This document shows, one piece after another, positions 44,261-54,400 of a stretch of 64,000 nt of DNA. Source of the DNA: Lineus longissimus (lineage: Eukaryota; Nemertea; Pilidiophora; Heteronemertea; Lineidae); contig NC_088319.1 in NCBI RefSeq assembly GCF_910592395.1, positions 9,796,001-9,860,000 on the forward strand, given 5' to 3'. The notes below the pieces were generated by a model. The model worked only from the letters and a program-made list of their open reading frames with translations, searched no databases and had not been told where the DNA came from. Position 1 is the stretch's first letter; every line of letters starts with the position of its first letter. A program made the position numbers and the translations under genes.

Positions 44261-44278
44261 TGGTAGCAGATGCTTCAG
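44261..44278 (+). promoter_or_regulatory. tRNA primer-binding site
   Basis: TGGTAGCAGATGCTTCAG abuts the LTR end. Its first ten bases (TGGTAGCAGA) complement the 3' end of animal initiator-methionine tRNA; the rest does not, so another tRNA is possible. Confidence 0.65.
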
Positions 44279-45031
44279 TTTAAAGATCCAGGTAGGTCAC
44301 CGAATTTCCGATATTTATCACCATACATGTCCGTATTTTTAAGGTTGTGCCCTGTACGAGCCCTTTGAATGTTACTCCCCGTCGAAAAAGCCCTGTGACA
44401 GCCCTGTAAAAGCCCCTTTTGCATGTAATTCCCCGTTGAATGTTTTGCCCTGTACTAGCCTTTAGAATGAATCCCCCGTCGAACGTCGGCCCTCGCGGAT
44501 GCCGCAACTGTGGACATCACATCATGATTTACTGTGACGATATTGTATTCTGTTGTGCCGAATTTCGTGATCTCTGTCTAGCTCTTTTGCGGGGTTTAGA
44601 TTTCGTGGTTGGTTCCCGTAACGTCAAATTCCCTGAATCACACTCCATAGTTTAAACCCCCCCCCCCCCCCGATTTCGTATGGTTTTCCGATTCGATTTC
44701 ATATTGAACGAATTGCCTTCCAATTTTCGATTTTATTTTTCAATTTTCGGGCAGTGGTATAATTAACACTTCGATTTAAAATTGATACATAATCCGATTT
44801 CAAATTAACTTTCTGATCCGATTTCATATTGAACGAAATGCCTTCCAATTTTCGATTTTATTTTTCAATTTTCGGGCAGTGGTATATTTAACACTTCGAT
44901 TTAAAATTGATACATAATCCGATTTCAAATTAACTTTCTGATCCGATTTCATATTGAACGAATTGCCATCCGATTTTTCAGCCTTAATACATTTATAACT
45001 TCGATTTAAAATTGATGAATAGGTAGATAAC
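44279..45031 (+). repeat. Leader with two tandem-repeat blocks
   Basis: Between primer site and gag. At 44,346-44,495 there are three loose ~45-50-bp units with GCCCTGTA and CCCCGTCGAA. A run of 16 C lies at 44,657-44,672. At about 44,690-45,015 a 125-bp unit is repeated 2.7 times (anchor ATATTGAACG at 44,701, 44,826, 44,951). The leader is expected to hold packaging signals. Confidence 0.75.
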
Positions 45032-48000
45032 ATGGCGACATTACGTTCAGGTTATGATTATGATTATGGCCCGCGTTTTGGCTTTCACTCATCGAATGAT
45101 TCGCTATTTCCGTCGTCCGAGGGCGGCGACCTCGAGGATACGGTCGTGCCGTCTAAGGGTGTGGCGGATGATTTGGCCGACGACATGTGTGGTCAAGGTT
45201 ACGATTTCGCCCGGTATGGCGAGCCGGATTTGACGCATGTCACGACCACCAGACCTCGGAAGTCAACATTCGATGCGTTGGACCTGGCCCACGGGGCAGG
45301 GTACGGGTCACCCTCACTACGCACGGATGCTGCTCCCGATGTAGGGTACGTCATGCCTCGGTCCGAATCAGCCGACGGTGCCAGACCTCGGATGTCAAAA
45401 TTCGACGCACTTGACCCCGCCTCCGTGGCGCAGTTTGGGGAAGCTTTGCGGCGTTCGGATGTTGGCTCCGATATCAGGTACACCCCACGCGTAAAATGTA
45501 ACACGCTCGATCGCGAGGCTAAACACGACCAGGCATCGGTTAAGTCTGAGCCGATATCACCGCCATCTATGAAGCGTGAACAGGCGGTGGCTGGCGTATA
45601 TTCATCAATATATTCATCATCCAGCACACCGGCGACAGCAACCAAGCCTTCATATATGTCGTCTGACTATTTTAGACGAGATAGTGGGGTTACTTCGACC
45701 GCGTCACCACGTGCCACATATTCATATTCAAATATACGTACGACAGAGGCCACGCCCTCGTATCGGGCAGGTGACCATGTCAAGCGGAATACCTCCGTCA
45801 GTAGAACTTCGTCGCCTCATCGCGTTCATTGGGACTCTGTCTGCGACGATTCCGGCCCTAGTGGAATTCCAAATAGTTCTACCCCTAGGCCAACTTATGC
45901 GTCCCGTCACGTGCCCGATGTAAACCAGCAGATAGCTGACTTGACGGTCATGCATGCCTCCGCAAGTGAGAGGATAAATGATTTAACTTCGATCTGTAAG
46001 GACCTTGCCATCCGCGCAATTGGTCGCGAGAATCGCCGCCCTGCTAGTGCTCCTCCAGCGTTAAAGAACTTTAAAATCGAGTCGTTTCAGGGTATTGATC
46101 AAAACGCGCAAAATTTTGTTCGTAACTTTAACTTAGTTTGTAAGACACAACATATCAGCGCCGCCGACCGCGCCGGGTTTTTCGCGCTTCACTTGAAAGG
46201 TGTCGCTGCCGCGTGGTACTGGAACCTTAGTGCGACAACGAGGGATGATTTTAAGGTGCTGATCAAAGCTTTTCTGGATAGGTTTTATAATACGGACATG
46301 AGAAACATTAAGCTAACCGAACTGATGAATAGGGTACAACTTCCTAATGAAAGGGTGGAGGTGTTTGCAAGCGACATCCACACGCGTTGTGCCGAGCTGA
46401 ACGTATCCGACATGGACAAGCTAGGCTATTTCATCAGGGGTCTCCGTACAGATATCAGAAAGTATGTTTTGCGCCAGTCTCCCCGTACCCTTGCTGCGGC
46501 GGAAAGCCGCGCCCGACTTTACGAATCAACGGCCGATTTGAAGGATGAGCCAGTTACACCCGCGACGACGTCGAAGATAATTGCACAGACGTCAGCCCCA
46601 GTGGGTGATCGGCGGATTCAACGTGCGCCCCCTACCGTTGCACAGGTAAGCCAATTGCGTGTGGTACACCCCAGAGCTTGTGCCGCGAATTTTGCTGGGT
46701 CTGCTCTCATATTCTGTAATCAGATTACAGATTGGTTGGACGAATTACGAAAGAAAGAAGAAGCGTCCTTGGTTCAGATCACAAGAGACATGGATACTGT
46801 TAAGGGCTTGATCCCTGGAAGGGTATCCCTTAGAAATAAAAGGGCCATTTTCTCCGGCTTAGGTCACATAGCGACCAGCCTATTTGGTTTAGCCTCCGCT
46901 GATGATGTCGCCGCTGTGGCACAGCATCTGCAGAAATATCAGGAACTAGGGGCCGTAACAGCAAACCAAGTGAAAACTCTCGGAACGAAACTGGGATCCT
47001 TCATGAATGCGTCAGACGCACGCATAAGTAACGCTATGACGGCTATCTCCGACCTCCATTCCAATTTAGAGTTTTTGACCCAGAAGGTGGCTGACCAGGA
47101 GAACACTAGTAAAGCGATGTCGGACATCTTGTTACTTCTGATAAAAGACGCGATTTTGTACCTCCAGGCCTACTCGGTCATCCAGGACCGGAGTACCGCG
47201 TGGACTTTAGGTGTACAGGATCTCCTACGCGGGTTCCTGCCTGCACACATCATATCACCCGATCAGGTTCAGGGCATGCTTGATGAAATAACCAATACTC
47301 TTGCTGCGGCACACCCCACTTATACGGTGGCTCACCCTAGCGTCTCTTATTACTACCAGGTGAAAGATATCCTCTTCACTCAATCTGCAAATAGCATGTA
47401 CATCACGGTCAAGGTACCAGTGACTGCTACAAACGCTTTCCTAGATATTTTTAGTATTATCGCTTTGCCGATACCTCTGAATGGCACTACCAAGTATAAC
47501 TCGACACTGATCGATGACCTCCCGGCCTATTTTGGTATTACCCGTGATGCTCAATATTATTGTGAGTTTGATTTTAAATTGTACGCTAGTTGCACGGGCG
47601 CTGATGTGAAGTTGTGTCCGGCTATGATTAGCGTCCGCGAAAGAAACGTAGTTAGTTGCGCTTCCGCCTTATATTTTGACATGCCTGAACGCGTTCACGA
47701 CCATTGCGAAATCCGTTATCAAACCGGTCCGCTGTTTGAGGGAGCATTAGCAGTGGGAGATAATTACTATTTAGTTAGCGGTAGCGAACAGGAGAGCTGG
47801 TCACTTACATGTGACGGAGGCTCTCCAGATGCTATCCCGGCTTGTTTATTTTGTGTTGTCCGTCTTAAATGTAACTGTGGTTTGGTGACGGACAAATGGA
47901 AGGTTTTCGCGAAGGTATCTCAGTGTGCGGCAGATGACGAGGACAAAATCACTGTTCTGCACACTGCGAACCTTCCCGTTTTACATAGCTTCTATCAACC

Positions 48001-49057
48001 ATCGGAGCTTGCCAAGATTCGCGGGAATACTGGATTCCACACGCCCTTTTCTGCTCAAATACCTAACCTTAAGATGGGCGCCACGAATTGGTCTAATGTA
48101 ATGCAACGGGAGAGGAAATACTCCCTCGATTTTAAGAAAATTGCCAAAAATGTGAAGTCCTCTAATGAGGTTTTCGAGACGAAGAGCGACCAAATTTTGA
48201 GTTCAATGGCTGGCCAAGCGCCTCTCCCCACAGCCGGGTCGGCGGGTGGTGGCTACTGGATGTGGTCGGTTGCTAATACAATTTTATCGGTTACAGCTTT
48301 GGTCGGATTCCTATATCTCTGGTGTAGACAGCGAGCCTCAGCCACATCTTTAATTCCTTTAGCTGCAGCAAACATCCCCTTGACCAGATCTTATGTAATC
48401 CCTGCCAACTCCAGCATAACGCTGTCCCTTCCTAAAAGCGTACAGGAAGAATTGACTACCCTTTTGGACATTGACCGGGTGTTATTGATCATTAGCATTG
48501 GGTTGGTTGGCTTTATCTTCCTAAAATCGTTGATCGGACCACTGGGATCCTGGATCAGAAGTCGCCGGTCTACCCTTGTCGCATCCAACATGGATGGTCG
48601 CATGTCCTGGCTGACGCTGGAGATTATCACTATTGATAAAGCCGTGCAATTGACCCTAATGCCCTTGCTCGGTCACCCATCAATGTACTTTATTCGCTGC
48701 AAGCAACTGACCAGAGCCTTTAAAATGCCCATTTTTGCCCGGGGGGCTTGTTTTCGGAGGGAGATCGAGCTACAGTGGCCCGATAATTGCGTCATAGGCC
48801 ACGGATCGGCTGCCATCGAAGTCGAGCTGCCCGTGACAGTGAACGTATTATCCCTTTCAGCTTTCGACCTCACTGGCATCCTGAAAGAGGATTACAGCTG
48901 CACTCTTTCCCTTTTCTTCCAGGGAGTGCACTACCCCCTGGAATATAGGAAGGAGGCCGACCCCCAAATAATGAAACCGTTGAAATCGGAGTCGGGGAAA
49001 AAGGCCCGCCCCCACAAAAACTTGTACCCCGACCTGACCCGGTTGGCTACGCCCTAA
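45032..49057 (+). CDS. gag-env: In-frame Gag-Env fusion, pol deleted
   Basis: 1,341 codons from ATG (AACATGG context). Residues 1-~540 are Gag: a Ser/Thr-rich, low-complexity first 330, then a capsid-like retrotransposon gag domain (~345-500, with AAAWYWNL and ...FLDRFYN). The zinc knuckles are gone. From ~541 to the end it is the Env of the minus-strand element from its residue 83. It keeps the RNKR cleavage site, fusion-peptide-like segment and both hydrophobic segments but lacks the signal peptide. The junction at ~46,652 is 7 bases after a splice-donor-like CAG/GTAAGC, which remains in the DNA, so it is a deletion and not a simple spliced copy. It has only a few substitutions against the other env. 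Whether it is expressed is unknown. Confidence 0.85.
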   Translation: MATLRSGYDYDYGPRFGFHSSNDSLFPSSEGGDLEDTVVPSKGVADDLADDMCGQGYDFARYGEPDLTHVTTTRPRKSTFDALDLAHGAGYGSPSLRTDAAPDVGYVMPRSESADGARPRMSKFDALDPASVAQFGEALRRSDVGSDIRYTPRVKCNTLDREAKHDQASVKSEPISPPSMKREQAVAGVYSSIYSSSSTPATATKPSYMSSDYFRRDSGVTSTASPRATYSYSNIRTTEATPSYRAGDHVKRNTSVSRTSSPHRVHWDSVCDDSGPSGIPNSSTPRPTYASRHVPDVNQQIADLTVMHASASERINDLTSICKDLAIRAIGRENRRPASAPPALKNFKIESFQGIDQNAQNFVRNFNLVCKTQHISAADRAGFFALHLKGVAAAWYWNLSATTRDDFKVLIKAFLDRFYNTDMRNIKLTELMNRVQLPNERVEVFASDIHTRCAELNVSDMDKLGYFIRGLRTDIRKYVLRQSPRTLAAAESRARLYESTADLKDEPVTPATTSKIIAQTSAPVGDRRIQRAPPTVAQVSQLRVVHPRACAANFAGSALIFCNQITDWLDELRKKEEASLVQITRDMDTVKGLIPGRVSLRNKRAIFSGLGHIATSLFGLASADDVAAVAQHLQKYQELGAVTANQVKTLGTKLGSFMNASDARISNAMTAISDLHSNLEFLTQKVADQENTSKAMSDILLLLIKDAILYLQAYSVIQDRSTAWTLGVQDLLRGFLPAHIISPDQVQGMLDEITNTLAAAHPTYTVAHPSVSYYYQVKDILFTQSANSMYITVKVPVTATNAFLDIFSIIALPIPLNGTTKYNSTLIDDLPAYFGITRDAQYYCEFDFKLYASCTGADVKLCPAMISVRERNVVSCASALYFDMPERVHDHCEIRYQTGPLFEGALAVGDNYYLVSGSEQESWSLTCDGGSPDAIPACLFCVVRLKCNCGLVTDKWKVFAKVSQCAADDEDKITVLHTANLPVLHSFYQPSELAKIRGNTGFHTPFSAQIPNLKMGATNWSNVMQRERKYSLDFKKIAKNVKSSNEVFETKSDQILSSMAGQAPLPTAGSAGGGYWMWSVANTILSVTALVGFLYLWCRQRASATSLIPLAAANIPLTRSYVIPANSSITLSLPKSVQEELTTLLDIDRVLLIISIGLVGFIFLKSLIGPLGSWIRSRRSTLVASNMDGRMSWLTLEIITIDKAVQLTLMPLLGHPSMYFIRCKQLTRAFKMPIFARGACFRREIELQWPDNCVIGHGSAAIEVELPVTVNVLSLSAFDLTGILKEDYSCTLSLFFQGVHYPLEYRKEADPQIMKPLKSESGKKARPHKNLYPDLTRLATP

Positions 49058-50994
49058 ATACTGATAAGCCGTACCCCGCCCCTTAATATTTTTTTTTCTT
49101 TCTCGTGAAATTACTGACTGGTTCTTTTTTTTCTCTTGAGCCTTTGGGCTGGCCGTATCAGCTTTGAGGGGAAAGGGTCTTTAATCTATCAAGGCAAGGT
49201 GCCTTGTTCTCTGTCGGTACTATGGTGTTATCCTTACTATGGTACTATTGTTGTAATTCACTGCGGTACTAGTCGCGGCCGTAGACGGTGTCACTATTAA
49301 CGGTGGAGGTGTTTTATTCACGGTATAAGGGGTTTTTTTTTTCACCGCTGATTAGGTTGTTGAATTTTGAGACAGTATGTTCAGTTTATTATGAGTCAAT
49401 GTCACCGGAATGCGAATGATAACTTGGACGATTGTCGTGATTGGTAATTTATATGTTGAAATGAACGTTAATTACAGAATGGTTTAATTTAATTTACGGG
49501 ACGGCCAAGCGGAGTGACAAACCACGTATTGTGGAGAACTGTTGATTGATGTTTGAAGTCAGAGATAAATTTATATAGAAACTTTTACTTAAAATGAACA
49601 GGGAAAGAATTATAAATATTTATCAATTATTGTATTATGTAAGATATTATGGGAAGATTTAAGGCTTGGGACCGATTTTATTGATTATTGTATTATGAAG
49701 AATATTATGGAAACGTTTAAGGCTTGGAACCGGTATTCACGCCGGGAATATGGGTAATGATAATGTGTTCACCTCGGTTACATTCTATTTTAATCGTACA
49801 ACAAGCACCCTACCAAAGACTGTCCGGACCTTGAGGATATCAGCCCGAATCAGCCGACTTCGCCAAAAGCCATCCAGGGAAGAGGGTTCAACATCCATAT
49901 AGAGTCGGTAATTTTGCGATCTAGAACGAGTTCCGTAACATCTACGTATGCCAGTCCTGCTGCTGTACATCGAGTACGCAATTTTCCACATTACTTCTTT
50001 TGGGGCTCTTCACGATCAAGATGCTGCGTCTTGAAAAGTATCGTCTTCCTCAGGGACCCTACCATCACCGTAACGTAATGTCGCACCGCGATATTAGTCA
50101 GGCAGGATGCCATGATTGATAAACTTTCGATTTCGTGTTTACATAAACATTTCGTGTTGCACGCGTCATTCATCATCGACTTTCCTGATGGCTACTTCCG
50201 GAGTGTTCTAGGATATGAATGTTACTTTGAAGTCATCTCCGTGTTCCCGAACGATTTTATTCCTGAAGATTATACGTTTTCCATACATCTTATAAGTGCT
50301 GTATTGCCGGGAAATCTCCGTGCCAACCGGTGTTACCCGGTGTTATCGACTTCGTTGCGGTAATACTTCTTCATCGAGAAAGGGATGACCTCGATCTTCG
50401 TCTTCCTTACCGTTGGTACACGACTCCCGCCATTCGATAAAATTATCGGCGCAGTGACGCATACTTCATCGCAAATGCCAGAATTACTCTACATGTAACA
50501 TAAGTAGTGGAATGGAAGTCTTCCGTTTGGTGTCTCGACTCCGACACGCAACTACCCATCGGATCTTCGACTGGGTTGATTCCGTCCTTCTTTCAACTGG
50601 TCCGGATAGACTTTGTGCTTTCCTTATTGTTTATCTATACCTCAGTGAACTGTCACGAGGTATGACTCTCGTTAAAGACACTGGATAACGTCCTCGGGAC
50701 GGGGTTTCCTGATTAAGCCATTACTACACCTCTGATCTTATTATGAAATTATACATGGTGATTTCTGTTCTTGAAAAATATACCCAAGCGGCTGGCAAAG
50801 CTGGAAGTGATTGGTTACGTCATATACGTTATTAAGGTTGGTTGTAGAGTGATTGAGAGGTGTGGTTCTGGTTTCTTTGGCAAAACTGTTCCGAGGTCAC
50901 TTCAACTCCTCATTTCCCCTTAAGTGGGTGACCGGAGATTCGCGAGGGCGAGTGGTGTCGGTTTTTCGTCACATTCCAGGAGTAATGTGTTATT
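49058..50994 (+). other. 3' non-coding region, inverted copy
   Basis: The same ~1.9-kb region as 32,426-34,362 in opposite orientation, almost identical, ending in the purine tract CGGGGGTGAGGG at 50,995-51,006. Confidence 0.8.
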
Positions 50995-51006
50995 CGGGGG
51001 TGAGGG

Positions 51007-52518
51007 TGTAACAGACGGCTTTATATCCTACTTAAACTGCGGTTTATTTTTCTTAGATTGGAATAGTTTAAGGTGGAATTTTTAGAGCATGGTAGGGTAA
51101 TTTTCCCTTTAAGTTGGTCAAATGATTAATATAAATTGTTCAAGCCGCCACACTCTCACTCTGAGGTAACACATTAAATCCGACAAAATCTGTGGTTTAT
51201 ATCTATGTAAGAGCTGTGTACAAAACTATACGAAGTATTGGAGTCATTCACGTAATTACCCTTCAGCTGTTGCTAAAATTTGCGTACATCCTGACCAAAT
51301 ACACAGGGAGATAACTTTGAAAAACGTGATGTCTAAAAACTAAGATTCATAAATTGAAGCGATATATTAATAGTTTATTCGAACGACACATCCTTAGTTT
51401 TCCTTAGAATAAGTTATACCTATAGTCATAGGCGGAAAGCCATAATTTATATAAGAATTTTCAATTACTGTTTTATATCTCGACTAAAATAATGTTGTAT
51501 GAATGAAATTCTTAAAGGGTAATCACCCTGATGATAGTTAACGAATGGTGATTTTGTAAACCATTTATTTAATTAAAACCTTTGTTTCTACCCTTTGTGA
51601 AGTACGTGAAAGTACGATTTGGGAACTTGGCATCGAGGTCAGACATATAAATTGATATAAAATGACATCCTCTCTTTTGTGTGAGAGTTTCGACTACATA
51701 TTTACTCGGTCAATTAGTTTGACAAATTCTGACTTCGCTGAGAACTCAAGCTGTCCTTTCACGGGGTTAATTTATAAAGACCATCTTTTATTTAATTAAC
51801 AAGAAAACCACCTAGTCTTAATTAGTAATGAGTTGTCAGTTGGAATTAAGTTGACTTCGGTCAGAATTTCTAAAACTTGTTTTTCGCAGGTTTACAGCTG
51901 TCGCGCTGACTCAGGATCGTCGTCGCCATTTAGGGACCCCCGAAACAATAGGCTTGGGTCACAGATGCTCGTTTGCATAAGGGCCAAATCACGCTCTCGT
52001 GGTTTGGTTGTGACGATTCCTAAATGGTTTGGCCGTCCCTGATTGGTCATTTATGACGAGTTAGGGTCTTCCTGGTCAACGACGCATGCGCGACAGTTGG
52101 GGCTTTAAAAAGGAGGTACACCCAGTATCTAGGGTCTTGACTTTTGACTTCGGTCTGAAAAATACGAAATTAAACGCTCCCTGCTTAGGCATAGATTCTA
52201 AATATTAACCTCTCCATCCTGATTCTCAGCAACCCTTAAATAACCTTAACGTAAGTTGTCCTTTAGTACACAGCTCACTTGAATGTTGTACTTGAATACT
52301 TTCTCACGAAAATTCTAATATATTTATCCAACAATATCCGACTTGTCGATTTTCTCGATTCTACGATTCTACCTGGACGTGACCCTTTGTGACCTTCTAT
52401 CGGCACACTGCAGGTCAAGATCGACGGCCTCGTGGGAAGGCCCTCCTCATCTCCAGAGATTGGTGTCTGCTGATGATCCGAACCTACTGATTTTGGTCGG
52501 ATTATCAGAGATACCAGT
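51007..52518 (+). repeat. 3' LTR of the derivative, lacking its last 11 bases
   Basis: Starts TGTAACAGACGG and runs 1,512 bases to GATACCAGT. The final GCTTGGAGACA is replaced by an inverted LTR start. Confidence 0.85.
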
Positions 52519-52557
52519 AAACCGCAGTTTAAGTAGGATATAAAGCCGTCTGTTACA
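52519..52557 (-). repeat. First 39 bases of an LTR, inverted (right terminus of the insertion)
   Basis: AAACCGCAGTTTAAGTAGG... to TGTTACA is the reverse complement of the LTR start. On the minus strand this is the 5' end of the whole insertion; the ATAC duplication follows at 52,558. Confidence 0.8.
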
Positions 52558-52813
52558 ATACCATGACATTATTTACATCTTATTTGCATGTCAAACGTTA
52601 TTCGTTGACCAATCAAATATGTTTTTTGCACAACATGATAACAGCTGGAGCAGTGCAAGTGTCCAAAGGAGCGCGCAATGACCCCAGGGTAAACGAGGTT
52701 GCGGGCATTTGCCCACTCGCCGGCCATTATTTCGTCTGCCGCGCCATGAAGGGAAGTTGTACAACGGAAGTCGAGCAGAGCAGACGATAAATCCTCTTCT
52801 ACATCACTTCAAC

Positions 52814-53887
52814 ATGGTATTTAAGGCGATCTGCAAGAGGAAGATATTGATCACCATTTTCTTCAACCTTGTATTCTTGACAATCCATGGATTAATAAGC
52901 AGCAGTGGGCACATTGTTTCAACGGAGAATTCCAGGAAATATCGCCCAAATTTGACTGTTTTGAAACGTCGGAATCTTCTCGTTTCTTCGGAACTGAAGG
53001 AATATCCCGAGATCTTAAATGATAATATCTGTGACAACCGTTCAGAGGTGTTTCTTGTCTTTATAATCAATTCAGCTCCTGGGAACATAATAAGAAGAAA
53101 CAGGATCCGTCGCACTTGGGGTACAATACGGAATTACCGCGGTTTTGACATGCGTTACGCATTCATTTTAGGAGGAATGGACCAAAAAACGTACCTAACG
53201 GTATTAAATGAAAGTAGGAAAAACGATGATATTATCGTGTCTGGAACATTTAGGGATGATTATCTTAACCTGACCCGGAAGACCTTATTTTCAATGGGTT
53301 GGGTCGGAACTCATTGTCCGTCTGCTAGTTTTGTGATCAAGTGCGATGACGATGCGATGGTATTCCCAAAGAATCTTTTGGAATACCTCTTGCAGTTACG
53401 AGTGGAGCAAACTCATAATCTCTTCGTGGGTTTCCGTGAGAGAAAAGGAGCTATAAAGTTCGGCAAGGGATCTAAATGGTATGTTCGAGCAGATCTGTGG
53501 CCAGCGGATCTCGCCTACCCAACCTTTCTGAAAGGGTACTTCGTATTGCATTCAATGAGGGTGGTTAAAAAGCTCCACGAAGCGTCTTTTCTCATCAAAG
53601 AGAAATACAATGTGTCACAAGCTGCTCATATTGATGATGTGTACGTTGGATTACTCGCTAAGGACGTGGGGGTAGTAGCGGAAGGGCTTCCCCATCTATT
53701 TTTCAAACCACCAGGCACGGATCAGTGTCAGGTTTGGGGAATGATAGCAACTCTCTACAATACTGAGAAAACAAGCAAGTGGATCGCGTATTGGGAGGCA
53801 ATAAACAATTTTGACCCATTAAAACATGATTGTGTGAATGTACGAAACTTATATATACTGGATGGTTATCATAGTTATCACAGGTAG
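52814..53887 (+). CDS. Beta-1,3-galactosyltransferase-like (GT31) protein
   Basis: Single-exon gene, 357 residues from the ATG at 52,814 (CAACATGG context); the frame is open upstream to 52,709 but without a membrane-anchor role. A type II Golgi enzyme layout: short basic N-terminus, one transmembrane segment (about 10-28), then a luminal domain. GT31 motifs: RRNRIRRTWGT (~94-104), the metal-binding DxD as KCDDDAMVFP (~176-185), YPTFLKGYFVL, and HIDDVYVG (the family's usual EDVYVG, here IDD). Several NxS/T sites. Such enzymes add galactose or N-acetylhexosamine in beta-1,3 linkage; the acceptor cannot be predicted. Intact. Its promoter region abuts the retroelement. Confidence 0.85.
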   Translation: MVFKAICKRKILITIFFNLVFLTIHGLISSSGHIVSTENSRKYRPNLTVLKRRNLLVSSELKEYPEILNDNICDNRSEVFLVFIINSAPGNIIRRNRIRRTWGTIRNYRGFDMRYAFILGGMDQKTYLTVLNESRKNDDIIVSGTFRDDYLNLTRKTLFSMGWVGTHCPSASFVIKCDDDAMVFPKNLLEYLLQLRVEQTHNLFVGFRERKGAIKFGKGSKWYVRADLWPADLAYPTFLKGYFVLHSMRVVKKLHEASFLIKEKYNVSQAAHIDDVYVGLLAKDVGVVAEGLPHLFFKPPGTDQCQVWGMIATLYNTEKTSKWIAYWEAINNFDPLKHDCVNVRNLYILDGYHSYHR

Positions 53888-54093
53888 ATAGTACGAGTAT
53901 TTACCTTAAAAAGGTGGTGAAACACCCTTTCCCCTTTCCATCTTTAAACGCCATAGGTAGAGGTTCTCATAGTGAATCAGCCAGTGAATTGGAAGGTTGC
54001 CTGGATGAGTCAAGGTGCTGCCACCTGGGGGCAGCGATTCCCTGTCATTAAATGCCTTACGCTGTACGTTTACATGTATTAAAAGTAAAAAGA

Positions 54094-54099
54094 AATAAA
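54094..54099 (+). terminator. Polyadenylation signal of the glycosyltransferase gene
   Basis: AATAAA about 210 bases after the stop codon; the first such signal downstream. Confidence 0.45.
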
Positions 54100-54271
54100 C
54101 ATTGGTGCTGTTCAGTGAGGCCAGACTTGTCAACTAGGTGAACGAACATTGTCAGCTTTCGAACCACCAAAGTGGGATATTTGTCATATTAATCTAAGGG
54201 CATTTAGGGCAAAGGTTTTATTTGACTTGTGAAAGCGATTATGATCCAAAGTAGTTTTTTACCTTTACAAA

Positions 54272-54400
54272 AGCATAAACATTGTCAAGCTTACGAAAGC
54301 TTTCGTAGCAATCCAGCTACTTCGTCAGTGACGACCAGAAGTAACTGACGAAGTGGCTGGATTGCTACGAAAGCTTTGGTAAGCTTGACAATGTTCGTGC
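54272..54400. repeat. ~60-bp-arm hairpin element
   Basis: Arms beginning AACATTGTCAAGCTTACGAAAGC and ending in its complement; inner parts TGGATTGCTACGAAAG and CTTTCGTAGCAATCCA also pair. The loop is only ~12 bases. A fold-back MITE or remnant. The rest of 53,888-55,673 shows no gene; small frames there lack recognisable domains. Confidence 0.65.

Larger units (their letters stand above)
30891..52557 (-). mobile_element. Rearranged env-bearing Ty3/gypsy retroelement, single insertion
   Basis: A 21,667-bp unit bounded by ATAC duplications. Read on the minus strand: LTR bases 1-39 (52,557-52,519); then, inverted, a nearly complete pol-less element (51,007-52,518 LTR, env, gag, primer site, 5' LTR remnant to 43,967); then, in sense, gag from its middle, pol, env and a full 1,523-bp LTR. 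The outer ends are a correct LTR start and LTR end, so the rearranged cDNA probably formed before integration and was inserted by integrase. The inverted arms (about 30,902-36,780 and 46,650-52,518) are almost identical, so the event is recent. Confidence 0.75.

Noticed and set aside
44440-44655. Cys-rich 71-codon frame in the retroelement leader
   Set aside because: The Cys/His spacing does not fit a zinc knuckle, and it lies in a repeat-rich leader ahead of gag.
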